A program made the translations under genes and the position numbers. The notes under the pieces were generated by a model. The model saw only the letters and a program-made list of their open reading frames with translations. It searched no databases and was not told where the DNA came from. A DNA stretch of 35,839 nt from Candidatus Segatella albertsiae (GTDB taxonomy: Bacteria > Bacteroidota > Bacteroidia > Bacteroidales > Bacteroidaceae), in assembly GCA_002451555.1 (NCBI GenBank), contig DKCU01000140.1:1-35839 (forward strand), read 5' to 3'. This document shows, piece by piece, positions 23,129 through 29,516 of this stretch (position 1 is the first letter of the stretch; every line of letters starts with the position of its first letter).

Positions 23129-24226
23129 TTATTTCACGAGTAATACTTGTTCCTTTTCACGCAGCTCTATCTTGGCATTGCCTATCATCTGCAACTGCTG
23201 GATGATTTCTTTTATCGGAGCGGTGCGGTCTGCGCTGAAGTGCAACGGCTCGTCATTTCGGTTGGAGTAGGCGAATACCACATTGTAGTGATACCATCTT
23301 CCGATCTCTGCCATAATCTCTCGCAAGTCTTGTCCGTCGAAGTAAAATTCACCGTTGAGCCAACTGAGTGCTTGGTCCATGTCGGCAATCTCTTGTGTCA
23401 TCTTGTTGTGTTGGATGACGGCTGCATCGGCAGGATTCTTGAGGTATATCTGTTGGCTTCCTTGTTCTACCCTGACGATGCCTTCCGATAGAGCCACACG
23501 ATGGGTCTCGTTGGGGTAGCTCCGTACATTAAACTTGGTTCCCAACACCTTGACTTTGAATTCATGTGCATGTATCAGGAATGGATGAGATTCATCATGA
23601 TTGACCTCGAAGTAAGCCTCTCCGTTGAGAGCCACTTCTCTTGTGCCGTTCTCATTGAAGTGGTGGGGGAAGGTGAGGCTGCTGCAAGCGTTCAGTTGTA
23701 CCTTGGTTCCGTCAGGTAGTGATACCTTGGCAGTTTGACCCGAAGGCACGTTGATGGTCAAGTCCTTTTCTTGGGCAAATGCCTTTTTCATGTCGAGCAC
23801 TTGTATCTCATGATTTTTGTTAATGAACACCCCAACGTTTTTGGCATTGTCCTTGTTGCGTAGGTCGATGCTCTCGTCACCCATTGAGATGGAGATGTAT
23901 CTCTCTTCCTCACCCCTTTGGTATATCACATTTCCCAAGCGTGCCAGTTCCTGGTTGGCTTTACTTTCCTTGATGGAAGAGGAGGATGTGAAAGACTTCC
24001 ATGGAGATAAGATGAGAAGTAGGGCGATGCTCGCCGCAGCTGCCATGGAAATGATGCTTGCCCATAATGTCCTTCTGCTCTTGCGCTCTTTCAGTCCATT
24101 CTTTTCCAGAAACTCCTGAAAAGCTTCGTCGGCATTTGGGGTTGGCATATCTTCCAACAAGGCACGCTTGGTTTCAAATTGCAAGCGTACGTCATCTTTT
24201 TCTGCCAATTTATCTAAATCTTTCAT
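23129..24226 (-). CDS. FecR family anti-sigma factor (DUF4974 C-terminus)
   Basis: A 365-residue inner-membrane protein. A cytoplasmic segment (1-53) should hold the sigma factor, one membrane helix spans about 54-75 ('LWASIISMAAAASIALLLIL'), and a periplasmic FecR domain ('NVPSGQTAKVSLPDGTKVQLNACSSLTFP', 'GEAYFEVNHDESHPFLIHA', 'VLGTKFNVRSYPNET') is followed by a DUF4974/STN-like end ('YFDGQDLREIMAEIGRWYHYNVVF'). It relays ligand occupancy of SusC to an ECF sigma factor. Normally the sigma gene lies just upstream; here the upstream gap to mutS2 holds none, and the only candidate is at 10761. Confidence 0.95.
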   Translation of the reverse strand: MKDLDKLAEKDDVRLQFETKRALLEDMPTPNADEAFQEFLEKNGLKERKSRRTLWASIISMAAAASIALLLILSPWKSFTSSSSIKESKANQELARLGNVIYQRGEEERYISISMGDESIDLRNKDNAKNVGVFINKNHEIQVLDMKKAFAQEKDLTINVPSGQTAKVSLPDGTKVQLNACSSLTFPHHFNENGTREVALNGEAYFEVNHDESHPFLIHAHEFKVKVLGTKFNVRSYPNETHRVALSEGIVRVEQGSQQIYLKNPADAAVIQHNKMTQEIADMDQALSWLNGEFYFDGQDLREIMAEIGRWYHYNVVFAYSNRNDEPLHFSADRTAPIKEIIQQLQMIGNAKIELREKEQVLLVK

Positions 24227-24343
24227 GTTTTTATTCCTTTTTTTAGTGTTATTACGAGGAAATGTATGAGATTGTGCCTACCTTTCATAGAGATTTAACA
24301 TATATTTAACATAAGACTTGGGGTTAATATAATAAATAGGTAT
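24227..24343 (-). promoter_or_regulatory. Upstream region of the fecR-SusC/D operon with direct repeats
   Basis: This 117-nt AT-rich stretch must hold the operon promoter. Two direct copies of ATTTAACAT (24293-24301 and 24304-24312, 11-bp period, one helical turn) lie about 70-85 nt before the fecR start. On the minus strand 'TACATTTC' nearer the gene is a one-mismatch fit to the primary -7 element. An ECF-type promoter cannot be defined from one example. Confidence 0.4.
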
Positions 24344-24421
24344 AAAAAAAGAGGGTGTGCCATAAAGTTTATCCCTTAGCCTTAGCTATGCATAGGCAAG
24401 ATACTTATGACACACCCTCTC
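24344..24421 (-). terminator. MITE-like hairpin acting as mutS2 terminator
   Basis: A ~70-bp element with imperfect terminal inverted repeats: GAGGGTGTGCCATAAAGT at 24351-24368 and the reverse complement of GAGGGTGTGTCATAAGT at 24403-24419. On the minus strand the second arm is followed by seven T (24344-24350), giving a terminator about 45 nt after the mutS2 stop. A matching single end occurs at about 10098-10114, so this is a dispersed short element serving as a terminator. Confidence 0.7.
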
Positions 24422-24465
24422 ACTTGGAATTTTGTTTTTCTCTCCTAACTTCTAGCTCTTCACTT

Positions 24466-27045
24466 TCAAAAGTCCACCACCGTGATGCCTGCTCCACCAA
24501 ACTGCACGTGTTCGTCGGCGTAATGCACTACGTTCGGTACACTGCTCAGGTATTGTCGGATGAGTTGTCGCAGGATGCCGTTGCCCTTGCCATGGAGGAT
24601 GCGGACACGAGGCATTCCCACGAGGATGGCATCGTCGATGAAGTGCTGCACGGCATTGAGAGCCTCGTCGCCACGCATACCACGCACGTCGAGGTCTTGG
24701 TGGAAGTTGCTCTTGTGGGCATCGATGGTCTTGCGGGTCTCCCTGCTGATGCCGTATGAAGCCAAGTTCTCCTTGCGCTCCTCGGTCTTGTCTTTCTCCA
24801 CGGCCTCGGTGGCGTGCTCCAGGCGGTTGAGGCGCATCTTGGTCTTCATGCCGCCGAAGACTGCGGTCGCCATGTCGCCTGTGATGCTCTCTATCTTGCC
24901 CACGGTGGTCAAGCCCTTGATACGGACGGTGTCGCCAGCCTGTAACTCACGCTTGCTTTCCACTTGCGACTTGTTTTGTGCATTTCTCAAGGCAGCGGCA
25001 GCCTTCTCTTGGTTCTCGGCTTTCTCCGCCTTGCGCTTGGCGTGGCGTTCCTTGCGTTGCTGTATCTGCGCTATCTTTCGGGCAATCTTGTCATCGTTCT
25101 CCTTGGTGTCTATCTCCTGCATCTCTTTCTTGAACACGTCGAGTTCCTGACGGATGCGCTTGGTCTCCTCCTTCTCCGCCTGACTCTCACGAATCTCACG
25201 GATGGCATTCTCTATCTTCTTGTTGCTCTCCTTGAGGAGTTCCTCCGCCTGTTGTTTCGCCTTGGCGAGAATCTGCTTGCGGCTCTTCTCGATTTCCTCG
25301 ATGTCGCTCTCGTACTTGGCGATGGTCTTCTCCATGTCCTTCTCTCGCTGGTGGATGCTTTGACGCTTGTTCTCCCAGTATCGCTTGTCGCGCACGATGT
25401 CTTGCAGGTACTTGTCGCTCTGGATGTATTCGGAACCCACGATGTCCGAGGCTTCCTGGATGACTTCCTCTGGCAATCCTATCTTGCGGGCTATCTCGAT
25501 GGCGAAGGAGGAACCTGGGCGACCGATGGCTAGTTGAAAGAGAGCCTTCATCTCGTGGCGGTCGTAGAGCATAGCACCGTTTGCCACTCCCTCATGACTG
25601 TCGGCGAAATGCTTCAGGTTCTGGTAGTGGGTGGTGATGACACCGTATGCCTCCTGCTTGCAGAACTTGTCGAGCACCGCCTCGGCTATTGCGCCGCCGA
25701 TGCCTGGCTCCGTACCTGTACCAAACTCATCTATCAGGATGATGGTCTTGTTGTTGGCAGCCTTCATCATGTTCTTCATGTTGAGCAGGTGGGAGGAATA
25801 GGTACTGAGGTCGTTCTCCAAACTCTGTTCGTCGCCGATGTCTATCATGATGTTCTGGAACACGCCCGTCTTGGAGCGTTCGCTGACAGGGATGCTCAGT
25901 CCGCACTGCAACATATACTGTAGCAATCCCACGGTCTTCAGACAGACCGACTTGCCGCCGGCGTTAGGACCGGAGATGATGAGGATGCGCTTCTCCTGCG
26001 TGAGCATGATGTCGAGAGGCACCACCTTCTCGCCTTTCTTCTCCAAAGACTGTTGGAGGAGTGGGTGGATGGCACGGATCCAGTCGATGTGCGGATGGTC
26101 TTCCACCTCAGGCTCTATCGCCTTGAAAGTCTCGGCGACCTTCGCCTTGGCTTGTATCAAGTCTATCTTGGCGAGGAAACGGTAGCTGTCCATGATTTCC
26201 CGGGCATAAGGGCGCACCTTGTTGGTGAAGGCGGTGAGGATGCGGATAATCTCCTTGCGCTCCTCGCCCTCCAACTCACGCACACGGTTGTTGGCCTCCA
26301 CGACCTCGGTCGGTTCGATGAAGACGGTCTTGCCTGTGGCGCTCTCATCGTGGACGATACCCTTGATTTTCTTCTTGAGGGTAGGGATGACAGGTATCAC
26401 GAGACGTCCGTCACGCAGGGTAGGGGTGACATCCTTCTCCACTACGCCCTCGCTCTGGGCGGAACGTAATATACTATATAAGGTACGCGAGATGCTGCCC
26501 TCGGTCTTCGCCAACTCACGACGTATCTGGAGCAGTTCGGGGGTGGCGTTGTCACGTATCTTGCCGTATTTGTCGAGTATCTGGTCGATGCGCTGGATGA
26601 TTTGTGGAAAGGTCACCACGTCCTTGGCGAGTTCGTGCAAGGCAGGGTAGGTGTATTTCTTCTCCCTTCTCCAGCCGTCGTTTTCCTCGGCGTGCGCCTC
26701 GTCCTCGTCGGAGTGGTTGAGTATCTTGACGATGCCCTCGATGGTGGATAGGGAGCGGCGGAGGTCGAAGAGTTCGTTCTCCTCCAGGTGGGTGTTCTCG
26801 ATGCGGATGCGCACGATGCTCTCCCTGACATCATAGAAGTATTGCAAAGGAAAATCCTCCACTTCGAGGATGAGGCGGCGGAACTCTCGCACCTGCTTGA
26901 GCCACTCGTTGACGGTCTCGGCTTGATCGCTGAACGCCATCTTCTCCACCTGTTCCTTGCCGAGGGAGGAGAGGCATCGCTCACGCAACATGGTTCGGAT
27001 TTCGTTGAATCCGATCTTCTGTTCAAAATTATCTGGGTATATCAT
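24466..27045 (-). CDS. mutS2: Endonuclease MutS2 / Smr-domain protein
   Basis: An 859-residue MutS homologue without the mismatch-reading domain. It has N-terminal core and lever helices; an ABC-type ATPase with Walker A 'SGPNAGGKS' (about 359-366) and Walker B 'TIILIDEFGTGTEPGIG'; a long coiled coil (about 535-690, very rich in Lys/Glu/Gln); a KOW-like segment ('LQAGDTVRIKGLTTVGKIESI'); and a C-terminal Smr nuclease domain (about 783-859, 'LDVRGMRGDEALNAVQHF', 'VRILHGKGNGILR'). Members suppress recombination and, in Firmicutes, rescue collided ribosomes. The 125-bp upstream gap contains a 17-bp AT-rich direct repeat (27071-27087, 27099-27115). All key motifs are intact. Confidence 0.96.
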   Translation of the reverse strand: MIYPDNFEQKIGFNEIRTMLRERCLSSLGKEQVEKMAFSDQAETVNEWLKQVREFRRLILEVEDFPLQYFYDVRESIVRIRIENTHLEENELFDLRRSLSTIEGIVKILNHSDEDEAHAEENDGWRREKKYTYPALHELAKDVVTFPQIIQRIDQILDKYGKIRDNATPELLQIRRELAKTEGSISRTLYSILRSAQSEGVVEKDVTPTLRDGRLVIPVIPTLKKKIKGIVHDESATGKTVFIEPTEVVEANNRVRELEGEERKEIIRILTAFTNKVRPYAREIMDSYRFLAKIDLIQAKAKVAETFKAIEPEVEDHPHIDWIRAIHPLLQQSLEKKGEKVVPLDIMLTQEKRILIISGPNAGGKSVCLKTVGLLQYMLQCGLSIPVSERSKTGVFQNIMIDIGDEQSLENDLSTYSSHLLNMKNMMKAANNKTIILIDEFGTGTEPGIGGAIAEAVLDKFCKQEAYGVITTHYQNLKHFADSHEGVANGAMLYDRHEMKALFQLAIGRPGSSFAIEIARKIGLPEEVIQEASDIVGSEYIQSDKYLQDIVRDKRYWENKRQSIHQREKDMEKTIAKYESDIEEIEKSRKQILAKAKQQAEELLKESNKKIENAIREIRESQAEKEETKRIRQELDVFKKEMQEIDTKENDDKIARKIAQIQQRKERHAKRKAEKAENQEKAAAALRNAQNKSQVESKRELQAGDTVRIKGLTTVGKIESITGDMATAVFGGMKTKMRLNRLEHATEAVEKDKTEERKENLASYGISRETRKTIDAHKSNFHQDLDVRGMRGDEALNAVQHFIDDAILVGMPRVRILHGKGNGILRQLIRQYLSSVPNVVHYADEHVQFGGAGITVVDF

Positions 27046-27170
27046 CTTCTTTCTTGTGTATTTGTCTTATATGTATTTATCTTTTATGTATCTTATATAT
27101 GTATTTATCTTTTATATATTTTATGTATTGTTTCTTATGTATATGTATTTTCTTAGAAATGTAGGCAGAC

Positions 27171-28517
27171 CTATATTTGCTTTTGCAAAACTTGGTCTAT
27201 GATTCCAACATAATAGAATGGCAGGTTGATGAGCCGGAAAGTTTTTCCTGTAGGTGCCGTTACTTCATCAATGCTATAGGGACCTGGCCATACCCTGACT
27301 GCTACGTCGGTGGTGTCGGGTTGTGACACGAAAGAGTGGAGCGAACGCAAATGGGCATTGGTCCCCGACTTGACTTCTATCGGGATGATGTCCGTTTGGT
27401 ATTGCCAGACGAAATCTACCTCAGCCGTAGAACCTTTCTTGTCTCTTGTCCAAAAGTATTGTTCGTTACGATAGTTCCTGTCTAAGACGATTCGCAACTC
27501 TTGTGCAACGATTTGCTCTGCGGCATGTCCTTTCCATACGTCAAGTAGCGACTTGTTTTGTAGGTATTCAGTTTGTATGCCTACGGAGAAGTTCATGATG
27601 CCAGAGTCAAGCCAGATTAGTTTGGGCTGTCGAGTTAAAGCTGGTGACGTTGGGGCTTTGGAAGCGATGACAGGGTAGTCGAGGTTCAGAAGAAATGCTT
27701 TTTGTAGCACTTCCAGTGCCTCGTGTACTTCTTTGCTGGTATAGTTGCTCCCGCCAAACTTGTTGAAAGTGATGGTTTGTCCTGCCTCAGCCCAACCGTG
27801 GGTAAGGAGATGTCGAATCACTTTGACTTGGTTGCTGTTGCGTGCATATTTCTCCACATCCTCGTTGTAGCTATCCAAGAGCGAACGATAGATAGGAGAC
27901 AGTTGGGTGATGTCTTGATGGTTGACGTATTCATCCAGTACCTCGGGCATGCCTCCTATGAGGGTGTAGCGATTGAAGTGCTCGATGAGCATATCGTGGT
28001 AGATGGGTGAAACCTTCTGTTGTCGAATCATATCAGCCAACGGTTCTTGGCCGATGGCATTGAGGTATTCCAGAAACGAGCATGGTCGTAGGGACATGTA
28101 TTCCACACGACCAACGGGGAAGGATATGCGCTGCTTGATGAGCGTCTGTAGTCGAGAACCAGCAGCGATGATGTGCAGCCATGGCATCTTTTCGTAGAAA
28201 TAGCGCAGGAGTTCGACGGCTTTAGGCTCATTTTGTATCTCGTCGATAAACAGCAATGTACGCTTGGAGGGATCCACCATGATTCTTTTCTGGATGCAGA
28301 GGTATTGGTAGATTTCTTCCACGTTATCGGAGAAAGTGAACACCTTTGCGTCGGTGCTGAGTTCTAAGTTAAGCTTGATGTAGATTTCATAATTCTTGCT
28401 AAACTCATCGACGAGTGTGGTCTTTCCTACTTGTCGAGCACCACGAAGCACGAGAGGTTTTCTGTTGCTTCTCTTGCTCCATTCTTCCAATTGTTGTGTT
28501 AATTGTCTGTATATCAT
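27171..28517 (-). CDS. AAA family ATPase with C-terminal DUF4143
   Basis: About 448 residues from the chosen start. The N-terminal AAA_14-type ATPase has Walker A 'GARQVGKTT', Walker B 'TLLFIDEIQ' and the arginine-region 'HIIAAGSRL'. DUF4143 follows in the C-terminal half ('NYTSKEVHEALEVLQKAFLLN', 'GHAAEQIVAQEL', 'KGSTAEVDFVWQYQTDIIPIEVKSG'). That last stretch resembles the PD-(D/E)xK nuclease-like core (D...E-V-K) reported for these proteins. The physiological role is unknown. The open frame extends nine codons further to 28544, but that codon lies inside a TAnnTTTG promoter element, so the Met at 28517 (MIYRQLTQ) is preferred. Confidence 0.88.
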   Translation of the reverse strand: MIYRQLTQQLEEWSKRSNRKPLVLRGARQVGKTTLVDEFSKNYEIYIKLNLELSTDAKVFTFSDNVEEIYQYLCIQKRIMVDPSKRTLLFIDEIQNEPKAVELLRYFYEKMPWLHIIAAGSRLQTLIKQRISFPVGRVEYMSLRPCSFLEYLNAIGQEPLADMIRQQKVSPIYHDMLIEHFNRYTLIGGMPEVLDEYVNHQDITQLSPIYRSLLDSYNEDVEKYARNSNQVKVIRHLLTHGWAEAGQTITFNKFGGSNYTSKEVHEALEVLQKAFLLNLDYPVIASKAPTSPALTRQPKLIWLDSGIMNFSVGIQTEYLQNKSLLDVWKGHAAEQIVAQELRIVLDRNYRNEQYFWTRDKKGSTAEVDFVWQYQTDIIPIEVKSGTNAHLRSLHSFVSQPDTTDVAVRVWPGPYSIDEVTAPTGKTFRLINLPFYYVGIIDQVLQKQI

Positions 28518-28541
28518 GCTGTTGTTTTCTTGTTTGATGTG

Positions 28542-28549
28542 CAAAGTTA
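28542..28549 (-). promoter_or_regulatory. Predicted -7 promoter element of the AAA ATPase gene
   Basis: The minus-strand 'TAACTTTG' is an exact TAnnTTTG match; a TTTTTG lies 22 nt further upstream inside the first iteron. Transcription would start near 28535, giving an 18-nt leader to the ATG at 28517. Confidence 0.6.
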
Positions 28550-28556
28550 CAACTTT

Positions 28557-28640
28557 TTCCTAAAACATAGGCAAAAATGATGATAATTTTTCCTAAATCA
28601 TAGGCAACAGCAATGGGAAATGTTCCTAAAGCATAGGCAA
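28557..28640. repeat. Three 18-bp iterons with an exact 33-bp period
   Basis: TTCCTAAAnCATAGGCAA occurs at 28557-28574, 28590-28607 and 28623-28640, differing only at one base (A, T, G). The spacing is exactly 33 bp each time and the DNA between is unrelated. Each copy contains the small dyad CCTA-N5-TAGG. The copy nearest the gene covers the expected -33 region of the AAA ATPase promoter; the others lie about one and two periods upstream. This looks like a regulator-binding array. Confidence 0.85.
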
Positions 28641-28663
28641 ATGTCCTGAATAGTAAGAACAGA

Positions 28664-28688
28664 GAACTGTCTGAATAGCGGACAGTTC
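28664..28688. repeat. Perfect 8-bp inverted repeat upstream of the iterons
   Basis: GAACTGTC (28664-28671), nine bases, then GACAGTTC (28681-28688). This could be an operator for a dimeric protein or a short hairpin. Just right of it (28717-28777) are loosely repeated CTCGAATCTATTTT-like units 25 bp apart, with no gene seen. Confidence 0.7.
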
Positions 28689-28777
28689 GCTGTTTCCTTT
28701 TGTTAGTGAGAATGTGCTCGAATCTATTTTTCGAGAATCTACTTGAATCTATTTTCTTTCGAGAGAATACGCTCGAA

Positions 28778-29066
28778 TACCCTTCACCCTTCACCTTTTC
28801 TTCTGGAATGCCGATAAACAGGGCGTTTCAGAGGGTGAAGGGTATGTCTTTAACCCTTCACCAGCCCTTCACCTGTCATTTCCTGATTGGAGTTGATTGG
28901 TGAATTGTCATTTTCGAATATTGGTTGAGTGGTGGATTTTCATTTCTAATGTAAGTTGACCGATGAAGGGTGATGAAGGGTGGGAGAAGGGTCTGAAAAC
29001 ACCCTTCACCTCCAAATCCTCAGTGTTTATCGGCATTTCAGGGCAAAAGATGAAGGGTGAAGGGTG
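28778..29066. mobile_element. MITE-like element with ~44-bp imperfect terminal inverted repeats
   Basis: The left end (28778-28820, ACCCTTCACCCTTCACC...GGAATGCCGATAAACA) is the reverse complement, with about six differences, of the right end (29024-29066). The ~290-bp element encodes no protein. Its interior holds many further copies of CCCTTCACC in both orientations. No transposase is present and no target-site duplication is obvious. Non-autonomous transposition is inferred from the symmetric ends; a folded RNA or a REP cluster is the alternative. Confidence 0.6.
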
Positions 29067-29128
29067 TTTTTGGGCATTGAATGCAATACAATCAAATAGG
29101 ATAGAGAAACTATAGCTTTGGGTACGAC

Positions 29129-29178
29129 AAAAAGAAAAAGCCTAGCTTTGGTCTTAAGTTAAGATCAAAGCTAGGCTT
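29129..29178 (-). terminator. Strong terminator after the 67-residue peptide gene
   Basis: The 20-nt arms at 29138-29157 and 29159-29178 (TTAAGATCAAAGCTAGGCTT and its near-complement) form a long stem with one G-T change. On the minus strand a T-rich run (TTTTTCTTTTTG) follows. It lies about 90 nt after the peptide stop codon. The space between (29179-29268) shows no gene. Confidence 0.85.
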
Positions 29179-29268
29179 AAGTTATGATTTACGCAGGTCG
29201 TAAGTTATGACGGATGATAGTCTTAAGTGGTGACCTTGCGCAGTTGTGAACTATCGTTGCTTATGGGG

Positions 29269-29472
29269 TTAATCCCAAGAACTCCAAGAGTTGAAGTTGT
29301 ATTTCTTGGCAGCATCATCGCCTTCACTATCCCCACCTAGTGTAGGCCCATCTATCGGTGGATCGGTTCCAGGAGGAGTTTCAGTTTCTGTATTTGATAG
29401 TGCAGCCAAGAGATTTTCTGTTTGTAACAGCATTGTCTTGGTTTGGGGCTGGATATATTCTTTCTTTTTCAT
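29269..29472 (-). CDS. Small peptide with conserved-looking leader and acidic, aromatic tail
   Basis: A 67-residue protein of unknown function. Residues 1-26 ('KKEYIQPQTKTMLLQTENLL..') form a basic, amphipathic leader of a kind I recognise from many short Prevotella/Segatella proteins (M-K-K-x-Y-I-x-P start). The remainder is Pro/Thr/Gly/Asp-rich with a Gly-Gly ('PTLGGDSEGDD') and ends in the aromatic, Ser/Asn-rich 'YNFNSWSSWD'. There is no hydrophobic signal peptide and no Cys. It lies 44 bp after the giant secreted protein gene and shares its start context (AGTAAAGATGAAAA). It could be a secreted or modified peptide; that is speculation. The clean terminator downstream supports a real gene. 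Confidence 0.72.
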   Translation of the reverse strand: MKKKEYIQPQTKTMLLQTENLLAALSNTETETPPGTDPPIDGPTLGGDSEGDDAAKKYNFNSWSSWD

Positions 29473-29516
29473 CTTTACTTTTACTTAATCTTTACCTTTT
29501 TATAAATTAGGAAAAC

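Noticed and set aside
28405..28794. 129-codon minus-strand open frame over the iterons
   Set aside because: It overlaps the AAA ATPase 5' end in another frame, and its residues simply translate the iterons (FAYxLG repeated); the promoter element lies within it.
28778..29066. Complete insertion sequence
   Set aside because: Inverted ends are present but the interior has no transposase frame, even a broken one.
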